The notes: generated by a model from the sequence alone, not told the origin. A stretch of 64,000 nucleotides of DNA from Actinostola sp. cb2023 (GCA_033675265.1 JAUJYZ010000857.1:258501-322500); one strand, 5' to 3'. Counted from the stretch's first letter, positions 1 to 13,064 are shown. Program-made: numbers and translations.

Positions 1-3000
1 TATGCTTTTACTACATTGGCTAATGAGACTGCAGCTCCTTGTCTCACAGATGGAATGTTATCTTCAAGGTTTGTGAAGAACAATGGATAAAGCTCTTCTC
101 TGTGTGACCTAGATGTAGGAAAGAGTTTTAAAAGCTAAGAAGGATGGTCTGTATGTGAAACCGTCAAGATGTAGGTACTTACCTGCACTCCTCTGGAAAG
201 CAGAGGATAAAGTTGCCACAAGCGACACAGGCAGCTATGATTACAAAATTACATTAGTTACGTCTTATATTATTATGGAATCATAATATGGTCCCACACT
301 TTGTGCATCACCACCTTTCACATTATTACCGTAACTTTCGTCTCAGGTTATCGTGTAGTAATGCAAAGAGTGGTAATGAACATTATTTTAATTTAGAATG
401 ACGGCACACTGGCCTGAGTCCCTGATTGGTGCAAAGCCAGGATTAGGACTGAACTGGGCCCAGGACTGCAATAACTTACCATCTCTGACAGGCCAGCTAT
501 CATCCTTAAAGCACACTACCAGAGCATCCAGCAGTGTTGTCACATATGGACGATCACAATCTGGATTTACCTGAGAAAAGAAGAAGAAAAAAGTTCGATT
601 ACAGCACTATTTGAATTGGTTGTGTCAGTAAGAAGAGCCTAACAACTACGAAAACAAAACCTTGCAGTAGAGAATTAACAATAATTGGTTGGTTTGAAGC
701 CGAAATACAATCCAACAAGATAGTGTGTATACAAACCTTTGTACCCAGTTCTGCAATACAAGCACAAGCTGCTTCACGTACAGCATGATTATCAGCTTTG
801 GTTTGAATTACGTAGAATTCTACCTAAAATTTCAAAACATTTCAAATGATCAGCAATTTTGAGCCAATAGTATATGACACAGAGCTTGATCTTCACAACT
901 TATTAGCTGCCATTTGGTGTTACGTACTGTTTCTTTAATGTATTTCTCAACCAGGTGTTTGCCCTCCATACCCATGACCATCTTCCAGGTTTTTTGAGAA
1001 TATATCCTTACTCCTTCGGCAACGTAATACCTGTATGAGCATAAATTTAAAATGTCTTAATCACCAAGGATTTGCTGACCTTATGTTCATTGTGAAATAC
1101 ATTTGTTGTTTGTTTGTCTCTTTATTGATAAATGTGTTTATTTATTTATTTGTACACTTCTGTGACTGGTATACAAAGCAGCAATCAGTGCAGATGGATC
1201 TAGAGTTTACACAGAACTGATGTGTACATGTATCTCTGAATGAATCTGAAAGAGTGGATTCCCTAGTCTCCAACAACCAGCTATGACACTGCAGGGGGGT
1301 TCAGTACTATGTCCCATGTCCCACTAACTTCCCCTTGATCTACCACAGACACTACCCATGACTGTCCAACACATTACAAACATAGGTTGTTGAGTTATAC
1401 CTATTCAAGCACATTGCTGGTAAAAGTTTTGGATAAAATCTTTCTCTTGCTTCTGTTGGTAGGGTTTGAAGGAACTGTCTTGTAGCCATGGATGCTGCAA
1501 GTCTTACCTTGAATAATAAACTGCATCAAATGTTTGAACTACAACCTATATTATAGACTTGCACTGTACATGTACCATCATCCTTGGAAATCCAGGGGAA
1601 GCCCCTGGGCTTCTGAGGATGTAGTGCAATATCCTAAATTTGATCTTGCTGGTGGCAAAAATTTATTCTTTTATGTTGCTTTATGCTGTTTTTACCTGAC
1701 TCCAGTTATCTGAAAGACCTTTTTTAAGGTAATCAGCAAACTGGTCTCCATGTTGTACAATTGCATTTTTCTCAAGTGCTATGCTGCTTGCAGTAGGCTG
1801 TAGGTCATCACCTAAATGAACATTTTATGTACAGGTAATTGGAAGATACTGCACTGTTTAATAATTAATGTCACCTACTTTTATATGACCTTTACTCCAT
1901 CTCCCATACCATTTCTATATGGGAGTATCCCCTGGGCCTTTAGCTTTACCTTCAGGTCTACCAAGACTGACCCATACCCATACCATTTCTATATGGGAGT
2001 ACCCCCTGGGCCTTTAGCTTTACCTTCAGGTCTACCAAGACTGACCCATACCCATACCATTTCTATATGGGAGTACCCCCTGGGCCTTTAGCTTTACCTT
2101 CAGGTCTACCAAGACTGTCCCATACCCATACCATTTCTATATGGGAGTACCCCCTGGGCCTTTAGCTTTACCATCAGGTCTACCAAGACTGACACATACC
2201 CATACCATTTCTATATGGGAGTACCCCCTGGGCCTTTAGCTTTACCATCAGGTCTACCAAGACTGACACATACCCATACCATTTCTATATGGGAGTACCC
2301 CCTGGGCCTTTAGCTTTACCTTCAGGTCTACCAAGACTGACCCATACCCATACCATTTCTATATGGGAGTACCCCCTGGTCCTTTAGCTTTACCATCAGG
2401 TCTACCAAGACTGACACATACCCATACCATTTCTATATGGGAGTACCCCCTGGGCCTTTAGCTTTACCATCAGGTCTACCAAGACTGACACATACCCATA
2501 CCATTTCTATATGGGAGTACCCCCTGGGCCTTTAGCTTACCTTCAGGTCTACCAAGGCTGACACATACATGTACCCATACCATTTCTATATGGGAGTACC
2601 CCCTGGGCCTTTAGCTTTACCTTCAGGTCTACCAAGACTGTCCCATACCCATCCCATTTCTATATGGGAGTACCCCCTGGGCCTTTAGCTTTACCTTCAG
2701 GTCTACCAAGACTGACCCATACCCATACCATTTCTATATGGGAGTACCCCCTGGGCCTTTAGCTTTACCTTCAGGTCTACCAAGACTGACACATACCCAT
2801 ACCATTTCTATATGGGAGTACCCCCCTGAGCCTTTAGCTTTACCTTCCGGTCTACCAAGACTGACACATACCCATACCATTTCTATATGGGAGTACCCCC
2901 CTGGGCCTTTAGCTTTACCTTCAGGTCTACCAAGACTGACCCATACCCATACCATTTCTATATGGGAGTACCCCCTGGGCCTTTAGCTTTACCTTCAGAT

Positions 3001-6000
3001 CTACCAAGACTGACACATACCCATACCATTTCTATATGGGAGTACCCCCCTGAGCCTTTAGCTTTACCTTCAGGTCTACCAAGACTGACCCATACCCATA
3101 CCATTTCTATATGGGAGTACCCCCCTGGGCCTTTAGCTTTACCTTCAGGTCTACCAAGACTGACACATACCCATACCATTTCTATATGGGAGTACCCCCC
3201 TGAGCCTTTAGCTTTACCTTCAGGTCTACCAAGACTGACCCATACCCATACCATTTCTATATGGGAGTACCCCCCTGGGCCTTTAGCTTTACCTTCAGGT
3301 CTACCAAGACTGACCCATACCCATACCATTTCTATATGGGAGTACCCCCTGGGCCTTTAGCTTTACCTTCAGGTCTACCAAGACTGACCCATACCCATAC
3401 CATTTCTATATGGGAGTACCCCCTGGGCCTTTAGCTTTACCTTCAGGTCTACCAAGGCTGAAAAAAACATGTACCCATACCATTTCTATATGGGAGTACC
3501 CCCTGGGCCTTTAGCTTTACTTTCAGGTCTACCAAGACTGACACATACCCATACCATTTCTATATGGGAGTACCCCCTGGGCCTTTAGCTTACTGTACCT
3601 TCAGACTGACACATACAGTTTGTACCCATACCATTTCTATATGGGAGTACTCCCTGGGCCTTTAGCTTTACCTTCAGGTCTACCAAGACTGACAAGAGAC
3701 CCACACAACTGATAACCAGTCTCCCTTACAAATCTGTTTGTGTGATCCAAGGCTTGGAATATCAGATCAAGAAGCTCCTGTGAAATGTGGTCATTAAATG
3801 CTTCACCACATCCTTGTATCACTGACTGAAGGCATCTAAAAATGGCAATTAATTTGAATTATATTCTACATTATAAAAAATCCCATATTAAAACAATTAT
3901 TCTCAAACTCATTATTAATAATTCATGAGGACAACACAAAGGAAATCACTACAGTGAAGGAGGTCTGTAAATGTGATCTAATGGGCTTGTAACACCTGCC
4001 ATGTAACATGTACCAGTACAATTCTCAAACTCAGTAATAATTCATGAGGACAACACAAAGGAAATCACTACCGTGAAGAAGGTCTGTAAAGGTGATCTAA
4101 TGGGCTTGTAACACCTGCCATGTAACATGTACCAGTACAATTCTCAAACTCATTAATAATTCATGAGGACAACACAAAGGAAATCACTACCGTGAAGGAG
4201 GTCTGTATATATACTGTATGTACAATTCTCAAACTCATTAATAATTCATGAGGACAACACAAAGGAAATCACTACCGTGAAGGAGGTTTGTATATATACT
4301 GTATGTACAATTCTCAAACTCATTAATAATTCATGAGGACAACACAAAGGAAATCACTACCGTGAAGGAGGTCTGTATATATACTGTATGTACAATTCTC
4401 AAACTCATTAATAATTCATGAGGACAACACAAAGAAAATCACTACCGTGAAGGAGGTCTGTATATATACTGTATGTACAATTCTCAAACTCATTAATAAT
4501 TCATGAGGACAACACAAAGGAAATCACTACCGTGAAGGAGGTCTGTATATATACTGTATGTACAATTCTCAAACTCATTAATAATTCATGAGGACAACAC
4601 AAAGGAAATCACTACCGTGAAGGAGGTCTGTATATATACTGTATGTACAATTCTCAAACTCATTAATAATTCATGAGGACAAAACAAAGGAAATCACTAC
4701 CGTGAAGGAGGTCTGTATATATACTGTATGTACAATTCTCAAACTCATTAATAATTCATGAGGACAAAACAAAGGAAATCACTACCGTGAAGGAGGTCTG
4801 TATATATACTGTATGTACAATTCTCAAACTCATTAATAATTCATGAGGACAAAACAAAGGAAATCACTACCGTGAAGGAGGTCTGTATATATACTGTATG
4901 TACAATTCTCAAACTCATTAATAATTCATGAGGACAAAACAAAGGAAATCACTACCGTGAAGGAGGTCTGTATATATACTGTATGTACAATTCTCAAACT
5001 CATTAATAATTCATGAGGACAAAACAAAGGAAATCACTACCGTGAAGGAGGTCTGTATATATACTGTATGTACAATTCTCAAACTCATTAATAATTCATG
5101 AGGACAACACAAAGGAAATCACTACCATGAAGGAGGTCTGTATATATATTGTATGTACAATTCTCAAACTCATTAATAATTCATGAGGACAAAACAAAGG
5201 AAATCACTACCGTGAAGGAGGTCTGTATATATATTGTATGTACAATTCTCAAGCTCATTAATAATTCATGAGGACAAAACAAAGGAAATCACTACCGTGA
5301 AGGAGGTCTGTATATATACTGTATGTACAATTCTCAAACTCATTAATAATTCATGAGGACAAAACAAAGGAAATCACTACCGTGAAGGAGGTCTGTATAT
5401 ATACTGTATGTACAATTCTCAAACTCATTAATAATTCATGAGGACAAAACAAAGGAAATCACTACCGTGAAGGAGGTCTGTATATATATTGTATGTACAA
5501 TTCTCAAACTCATTAATAATTCATGAGGACAAAACAAAGGAAATCACTACCGTGAAGGAGGTCTGTATATATACTGTATGTACAATTCTCAAACTCATTA
5601 ATAATTCATGAGGACAAAACAAAGGAAATCACTACCGTGAAGGAGGTCTGTATATATACTGTATGTACAATTCTCAAACTCATTAATAATTCATGAGGAC
5701 AAAACAAAGGAAATCACTACCGTGAAGGAGGTCTGTATATATACTGTATGTACAATTCTCAAACTCATTAATAATTCATGAGGATAAAACAAAGGAAATC
5801 ACTACCGTGAAGGAGGTCTGTATATATACTGTATGTACAATTCTCAAACTCATTAATAATTCATGAGGACAAAACAAAGGAAATCACTACCGTGAAGGAG
5901 GTCTGTATATATACTGTATGTACAATTCTCAAACTCATTAATAATTCATGAGGACAAAACAAAGGAAATCACTACCGTGAAGGAGGTCTGTATATATACT

Positions 6001-9000
6001 GTATGTACAATTCTCAAACTCATTAATAATTCATGAGGACAAAACAAAGGAAATCACTACCGTGAAGGAGGTCTGTATATATACTGTATGTACAATTCTC
6101 AAACTCATTAATAATTCATGAGGACAAAACAAAGGAAATCACTACCGTGAAGGGTCTGAAAATGTAATCTAATTTAATAGCATAAAATTTAATCAACTTT
6201 AACTTTGAAGTTCTCCAAGAATTAAAAAATTGCTACATCCATGTTTCCATATATTAATGGTTAGAGAAGCTATATCAAACATTCCTCCAATTTCAAAACA
6301 CCTCAAAGTTAGTTCATACCTCATACTTGTTTCTAGATGTTTCCAGCCAGCCGTGTCATGAAATATCTTGGCTGCGTCAGACTGTGTTGTTGACTGTTTG
6401 ATTGGTTGGGAATTGAAAGAAAGATGAAAAATAAATCAGTTGAAACTCTTGTATAAGCACCACCCTTGGGAACTCAAAAGTGACCACATTCTAAAACAAT
6501 AGAGGCTAGCTGTTTATTTACAAGATACTTTAGCATGAAGCTTAACCCTTTGACTACCACATTTTACTCATCATTTAATGTGTTGCTTCCCTTATTCTTT
6601 CTTTCATGTATTCATTCATTCTATCATGAATTTATTCTATCATCAGTTGATTCATTCATTCTATCATGAATTTATTCATTCAACTATTCATCGATCATTC
6701 TTTTTTTAATCATTAGTTTATTATTTCATTCATTTCTCCCTTCATCTGTTCATCCATCTATCTGTTTGACATTCATTCATCCATCCATTTAATATATGAA
6801 TTTCTTTATTTGGTCATTCAGTAAACATGAACAACACCATTGGAAAAACCCTGATCTAGTGGATAAAGTTATCCAGTGATCAAATATTTATCCAAGGGAT
6901 AGTGCTGCCCAGTTTCAAAAACTTGGTTCATCTACAGGCATATTTGTCCTACTTACAGGCTCTGTTCTTCCATCACCTTGACTTTCACTCGACATTTTCC
7001 TTTGGACTTCCTCTATTGTTATGGAATCATCTTGCATCTTTCTTTCAAGATTACCAGATACACTTGATAGTATTTGATCCTTGCAGTGAATATAGACTGA
7101 CGGCCCCTGAATATGGCACAAAGCACCAAGAACTTCACCTGAAAGCAGACACATAAGATATTCCTGTTGTTTGTTACCGTATATCCAGCTACTTGGGCTA
7201 CCTGTAATGTAGGCCTATAAATGGATGCAATACAATACAATAAACTTTATTTCCACTCGAATTTAAGATAGCAAATGCATGCTAATATCTTCAAGAAACT
7301 AAAAGTAAATAAATAAATACTAAATACATCAATAATCTAAGATTATTGATGTAGTTAACTTTTCCTTTATCTATTTTTCCAATTCACTGTTCTTTTTGTG
7401 ACACTTTCCAGTCCCTCATGCACAATCAATAGACCAAAAGGAAGCCCAGAGAGGAAAGGACAGAGAGACATGACGACGACGGACGTGGCTACAATATTAG
7501 GTAAGAGATAACAGGCCCGTAGCCAGGATTTTTTGTGGGGAGGTGCTCCCCAGGCCAAAGTGGATCAAACTATCAAAATGCACTTAGGATAGCAGCAATT
7601 CATAGAGGGTCCTGAAGGGAGCCTACAAATCCCATTTCCCAGTCGATTTAAAAAAAAAATCCCAGTCTCGAGAAAATCCCAGTATCGTGGACTCGCTTCT
7701 AGCGACCACCCTATTAGATAATTCATCTAACAATTTCCTGATCTCATACTTTATGGCAATTGTAAATGATTATTTCACTATGTTTGCATTCTAAGTGTGC
7801 TTTTTGAAGACTTCCTTGCTTTGAAACGTATTAAAAACCGTTCTCTTGGTTGCTCTATTTGACCTGAATTTTGTGGAATAATAAATGGTTGCAAAAAAAA
7901 TAATCAATTTCCGCTCTTTCATATGATTCTTCCCGAGCGTGTTGTGGTTGTATGTGCAGCTTCATCTTCGTCTCCTATCACAGCAAGGATAATATCGTTG
8001 CAGGGCCGTAGGAAATGGAAAATAAGTGGTGGGAGACGTTTAACGAGCACCGTAGGCGCGAGCCGCTAAATTTTTGAAATCTAGAGCCGGCTCGGAAATG
8101 CTATTTCCAGCATTCTCCAAAAGCTATTTGTGGTTTACGCGTATTGCTAATTACTTCCTACACTGTCTCGGCAAACCAATGCATATTGAAAAATGTATAA
8201 GGCTTATAATAATATGCTGTTTTGCAATACGCTTTCCCATTCCCAAAGTGGTTTTGAAATTCCCAGTCCCATTAGCAAAATCCCAGTCCCAGTGGTACAA
8301 TCCATTTTCCCAGTGTAAAAAAAATGGCCATTCCCAGTCAGTCCCATTTAATCACAGACAACCCAAGCTCAATACGTTTGTAAGGGAATGTATGGGGATT
8401 TAAAATATGCCGTATTTTATTTGGAAATATTTAATTAAAGTTTGTCAACTTCACCTGTGTTGTATCATTCTGTTGATTTTTGACTCTTGTGTGCAGTTTA
8501 GGGGGAATTTTAATAGGGATTTATTTAACAGAATGACACAACATACAGGTAAAGTTGACAAACTTTTATTAATTATTACTCGGGCCCAGGCCGCAGGCCG
8601 CCCGAGTTAGAAAATGCGGATTTCGGTAGTAGTAGTAGTAGTAGTTTTGTTCGGCTTCAAAATGACGAGTATGCGACGTATTTAATCGTATCCGGAGTTT
8701 CAAGATTACTCCGCAGATTTGAAAAGATAAAGGAGACACAGGACTCAAGTAGATTATGAATCTTAGTTTTGAAAGCAGCTGTAGATCTTCAAGCTATTAA
8801 AAGGTCAGGATTCTAGTTCATCGTTCAATGACTAGAAGTGGTAAAAGGACTAGAAGCTCGCTTAAAATATATTTTTTTTTAAACAAACGCGAGGCCGTTA
8901 TCGGAACCATCTGACCTATGCAACCTCAAGACGTATCATGTTCGTACTCACCGGACTAATAGTCTCCCTCGTCACTCAACTGTCACTGATTGTCATGACG

Positions 9001-10876
9001 TCAGAGAAATTATATTGTATTGAAGAAGATGTCCTTGTTTTATTCGACGTTCGAACCGTAACTCGAACCCGAACTCGATTCCAAACTCGACGTTTCGGGA
9101 TCTGAAGCTAGAGAGGGGGCCTTTACACAAACTCATCAAAATCAAATCAATTGAACTCAAAGTCAAAAGGTAATCAAATGAACTCAAAGGCAAATCAAAT
9201 GAACTCGACACATACATGTATATACATAGTCTCCCTCGTCACGCAACTGTCAGTCATTGTCAGGTCTCTCCTCGCGCAGCTGACATTGTCCTTGTTCTTC
9301 AACCAACTGGCATTCATTTTCAAGTACTTCCTCGAACAACTGACATTTTCCTTTTCACAATGCCCGAGTGAACGCTCATTGAGCGTCTTGTTTCCAAATA
9401 AAATACGGCATATTTTAAATCCCCATACATTATTTCCCTTACAAACGTATTGGGTTGCTTGTGATCCAGCCTCCGTGGGTGTTTGGTGGCAAACAGATTT
9501 ACTACCTCTTCTAAGTCAAATTCAAAGTTATAATGGATGTGCATGAACAAGTTTGGCGCGCGGTTCGTTCACGGTGGAAAGAGAGTGCAGTCGGTTTTAG
9601 TTTACCAGTGAATAGTGGACCTTTCCCCAAAAAATGTGGACAATTGGGGTCTGTGGGGGGGGTGCGAATGCACCCCGTGCACCCCCCTGGCTACGGGCCT
9701 GGATAATATAAGAGATATAATCTGACTTGTAACGGACCATAACCTGTTGTTTTAAAAGATAATGCAAATGAGGGCAATAAAAACAACACGTCAAAGCAAC
9801 ATTCTCACATGCACAAGCAGTGGCACTTTATGAATTAATTAAGATTGAAAAGATAACGGCGTAAAAACAAACACTGAAGCGTTGCCTGTTTATAATTGAT
9901 TACCTTATAAAAGTTGAATTAGCCTTGAGATAATGCTTGTAGAACGGAGTGACCATGCAAAAATGTACATTGCAGATTAAGCATTGCGATGCGAGTTTAT
10001 CGTATCGCGATACGATAAACTCGCGATACGATAAACTCCTCTCGCGATACGATAAACTCGTATCGCGATACGATAAACTCGTATCGCGATACGATAAACT
10101 CGTATCGCGATACGATAAACTTTTCTCGCGATACGATAAACTTTTCTCGCGATACGATAAACTTTTCTCGCGATACGATAAACTTTTCTCGCGATACGAT
10201 AAACTTTTCTCGCGATACGATAAACTTTTCTCGCGATACGATAAACTCGTATCGCGAACTCGTAAAAACGATACGAGACCTGGTAAGTTACTTTTGAGCG
10301 GTACTGTAAGCTTATATATTTGCCAAAACCTGGCAGAAAGTCCAAATGTTATCACAGTAATTTGAATCTGAAATTTACTTTGTATTGTCTCTTGCACGTG
10401 AGAATTTTAGTTAAGCTTAAGCTTAAGTTACTTATACCAGATCATAAAAAGTATCAGATGACATTACCAGCTAAGATTCGTTCACGAAATTCATCTTTGT
10501 GCATCAACACTACAGCATCCTTTTTCATTGTCTCAAGAAACTCATCGCTAGCAATTCCCGCCATAATAACCAGCTTTGCACCAAGCAATCCACCATGTCT
10601 GGTTTCCCAGCTTTTACCATCTGATTCTACCAAAGTCACCAGACATTTCTCGAAGGCAGCGAGATCTTCTTGGTTTGCTGCTAATCCATGTTGTTTGTCT
10701 GATAGGAGTTTTTCTAACAACGAAACGCCACGATCTCTATCAAGCTTGACATGACTGCACAGCAGATCTAAAACTTCATCAGTGCCAGTGGCAACCATCA
10801 TCCCTTTCCTTCCTTTTATTTGATGAAGTTTTGACAGCAAAATGGCGATCTGTGATACCACAGGTAACCCAATCAT
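1..10876 (-). CDS. HEAT-repeat protein, 5' part (11 exons, runs off left edge)
   Basis: Exons in coding order: 10468-10876, 6957-7138, 6320-6393, 3672-3835, 1696-1811, 1401-1507, 928-1030, 737-823, 480-570, 183-234 and 1-108 (incomplete). Every junction is GT-AG and all phases agree, giving about 497 residues. The start ATG is at 10876 (MIGLPVVSQIAILLSK). Paired-helix patterns typical of HEAT/ARM proteins recur: SWETRHGGLLGAKLV, RFVRETGYQLCGSLVSL, DNWSQVRLAASMATRQFL, NHAVREAACACIAELG, DDSWPVRDAACVACGNF, DNIPSVRQGAAVSLANVV. The family is known for solenoid scaffolds; I do not recognise this particular member, so no function is given. Exons 1-3 are spread out by repeat- and transposon-filled introns of 3.3, 0.6 and 2.5 kb, while exons 6-11 are close together. 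Exon 4 ends at GAAG|GTAAAG, and this donor is copied throughout the following intron. The gene probably shares a divergent promoter with TRMT112. The gene model is strong, the identity open. Confidence 0.85.
1898..3690. repeat. 74-bp minisatellite in intron 4 of the HEAT-repeat gene
   Basis: About 24 head-to-tail copies of a 74-75 bp unit containing ACCATTTCTATATGGGAGTA and CCTTCAGGTCTACCAAGACT. On the minus (gene) strand each unit reads AGTCTTGGTAGACCTGAAG then GTAAAGCTAAAGG, the same as the last ~20 nt of exon 4 plus its splice donor. The copy at 3640-3690 is the real exon-intron junction; the rest are intronic decoys. Copies differ by single substitutions (CTTCAGG or CATCAGG) and by runs of 5 or 6 C. 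Open frames across the array are a by-product of the periodicity. Confidence 0.95.
3898..6152. repeat. 85-bp minisatellite in intron 3 of the HEAT-repeat gene
   Basis: About 25 tandem copies of an 85-bp unit including TTCTCAAACTCATTAATAAT and AAATCACTACCGTGAAGGAG, ending in TATATATACTGTATG. The first two copies (3898-4140) are about 120 bp and carry extra sequence (GGGCTTGTAACACCTGCC), so they are probably the ancestral form from which the 85-bp version expanded. Internal copies are almost identical, which suggests recent homogenisation. The array fills most of the intron between exons 3 and 4. Confidence 0.95.
8350..9463. mobile_element. Fold-back element with ~75-bp inverted arms
   Basis: The arm at 8350-8427 (CAATACGTTTGTAAGGGAAT, then ATGCCGTATTTTATTTGG) is repeated in inverse at 9391-9463 with few differences and one small insertion. 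It is nested in the 7512-9701 element. No protein signature was seen between the arms. Confidence 0.65.
8433..8575. mobile_element. Short nested palindromic MITE
   Basis: AAAGTTTGTCAACTTCACCT near 8438 has its near-perfect inverse AGGTAAAGTTGACAAACTTT near 8549, and TGTATCATTCTGTT matches AACAGAATGACACA in inverse. The arms are about 45 bp around a spacer of about 50 bp. Confidence 0.55.
9993..10262. repeat. Palindromic CGCGATACGATAAACT tandem repeat
   Basis: About 13 units of 19-22 bp built on CGCGATACGATAAACT. At 9993-10022 the unit forms a perfect 30-bp palindrome centred on TATCGTATCGCGATACGATA, and several units contain TATCGCGATA. The array is in intron 1 of the HEAT-repeat gene, about 200-470 bp from the exon 1 donor. 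Confidence 0.9.
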
Positions 10877-11131
10877 TGTTGTGTGTATAAACGTCGTTTA
10901 ATTTGCCGATCAATTATAATGTTAGAACAGCTGTATCAAAACTTATATACCTTAGCGTAAGAAGCAGTTGTATGCTTATTTCATATATTTATTTTATTTA
11001 TTTTATATTTATTTTAGTATGTAAGTGTAAGTTGTTTCTTTTTGGGTTACCTGTGGGACGTGCTCGCACCATTCTCCTCACTCAGAACAAGTTGGCATCA
11101 GTCTCAAATCGTCAAAGAAAGAGTGCCAAAT
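10877..11131. promoter_or_regulatory. Divergent promoter region, HEAT-repeat gene / TRMT112
   Basis: 255 bp separate the two start codons, which face away from each other. The stretch is AT-rich with TTTATTTATTTTATATTT-type sequence, and no long frame continues either gene. A shared bidirectional promoter is inferred from the geometry; no core promoter element can be assigned with certainty. Confidence 0.55.
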
Positions 11132-13016
11132 ATGAGGCTTTTAACGCATAATATGCTGAAATCTCACGTCAAGAACGTAAAAAATGGATTTCCACTTAAG
11201 ATAGAGGTAAAAAGTTTATAATGGTGTGATTATTTGTAGGTTGACCGCACCACGTGCTGCAATCCCGGCGAATACAATCGAACCAAATCTTTGTGAGCTT
11301 ATCGATGAACTAATAATTACTCTCCTCCACCTTCTCCTTTCATCGTCTGTCGATCATCGATTGTTATCGATTGGAATGAAATAACGTCAAAACCAATCGA
11401 TAACTGTGGATTTTTTGTGACTATCGATTGGTTATGGATGGTTATCGATTGATCAATAGCAATCGATATCAATTACCTAATTATATCGATTGATATCGAT
11501 TGATATCGATTGATAGATTGGATTTCTGATCATCGATTGCATCGATTGACTACGCCGGGTGCTATGCTATTAATTTATTATAGTAGTCCAGAGCTGGACC
11601 CACTTTTATCTACGCGCGCGGCAAAGAGCAGAAGAGAAGAGCTGGGCTAGAGAGAGAGAGAGAGAGACAAAAGTGGGTCCCACTTTTCCCACTTTTTTCC
11701 CTCGCACACTCCCGTGCACATATTATTTTTATGCCTTTTTTTGTTTTTGCGCACAAAATAGTTATTGAGAAAAGTGGATCCAGCTCTGGACTATTGCTAT
11801 TAGTGACATTATAGTATTATATTGTATTATATTATAGTATTAATAATTTTATTTGATCTCTCAGCCAGAGAATGTCGTTGTTAACGAAGTTGATTTCAAT
11901 CCAGAATTCATTAGTCGTATGATTCCTAAGCTTGAATGGGAGGCACTTGTACAAGCTGCTCAACAAGTAAGTGGAGACTTATTCCACCAATCTATATATC
12001 CACCTCCCCTCCCCTCCCCTCCCTGGATAGCCAGTCTGTGAGGTTACCCGGTAGTATATGGGGTTGAGTCTCTACTGCATATTTCTATTTCCCTATAATT
12101 ATTACCACATGTGATACAGTATATTTCTCTTCAATGAGTTGTCCCACGCATTGGGTTTCTTGTGCTAGATATGTACCTGTATTGTATTTTGTGTCATTTA
12201 CAAAGAGTGCCACTTGTATATGAGCTTGACTAGTTGTGGGGTATTCTGAAGTCGCTCCCTATCCTATAAAAGTGGCAAATCGTAAAATTGAGGTTTTATG
12301 AGGACATGAGATATGGCCTCCAAAAGTATCAATTTGAGACACGCTGCAAAAAAGTCCAAGATTTCAAGATGGGATAAATTTTTGATAGTGATGACAATTC
12401 TTGGGACCATTTACCACCCCTCGGCCCTACTCATCTCCCTAAACCTTTTAGTTATCTATATCTTTTAAAAGATTGGCCATGGGACAGAATTACCAGAAAC
12501 AGTTCCAACAGATTTTGAAACAAATGAAGATTTTCTCAAAAAAGCTCATCATGTCCTCCTTGAGGTAAGTCTTGTTCCAGATCATTTAACAGAGTTGTAT
12601 AAATTACAAGGTTTTCAAGCTCTCAGTCACTCTTACTACAGTGCATCTCATTCTAAACACAAATGCCATACTACCCCTACTCCAGTGGATGTAATGCTTA
12701 CATTTATCATATGACCCATACGGCCCTGCTCGCGCACTCTTAATAAAACCTTTGGAAAAAGTCACGTGATGGGGGCCAGATGGCTTTGCTCGAGCGGGCC
12801 GGAAAAACCTGTCCAGCCCTACTCGATGTTTACATCGTTTGCGCGCTATATTTATTTGTTTTACAGGGTTTTTTCATCCCTTTTTGTAACCAAAAACTGT
12901 GGGTCATATGATAAAATGCTTATTGACTGAGTTAGGCCGGGCCGTATGGGAAAATATTTGGCTCTTGGTCATTTGTAGAGACCTCGCTGTGCTCGTTCCG
13001 TATGGCATGACCTCGA

Positions 13017-13064
<48 letters not shown>

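Larger units (their letters stand above)
7512..9701. mobile_element. TIR element with 16-bp termini and 5-bp target duplication
   Basis: The left end is CAGGCCCGTAGCCAGG and the right end CCTGGCTACGGGCCTG, an exact 16-bp inverted repeat. GATAA directly precedes the left end (7507-7511) and follows the right end (9702-9706), consistent with a 5-bp target-site duplication. No transposase was recognised; the interior holds low-complexity TCCCAGTC-rich sequence (about 7620-8340), a GC-rich GGCCGCAGGCCGCCC stretch with a short (TAG)n run near 8590-8645, and a nested fold-back. It lies in intron 1 of the HEAT-repeat gene. The superfamily is not assigned. Confidence 0.6.

Noticed and set aside
2734..3360. 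Repeat-encoded proline-rich peptides on both strands
   Set aside because: The minisatellite period stays open in several frames by chance; no start context or family, and it lies in an intron.
3898..6152. CRISPR-like regular repeats
   Set aside because: There are no unique spacers between repeats; the unit is contiguous and the context is a eukaryotic intron.
8074..8610. Short plus-strand frames in HEAT-gene intron 1
   Set aside because: They lie in fold-back and TCCCAGTC-rich transposon sequence and show no domain or codon bias.
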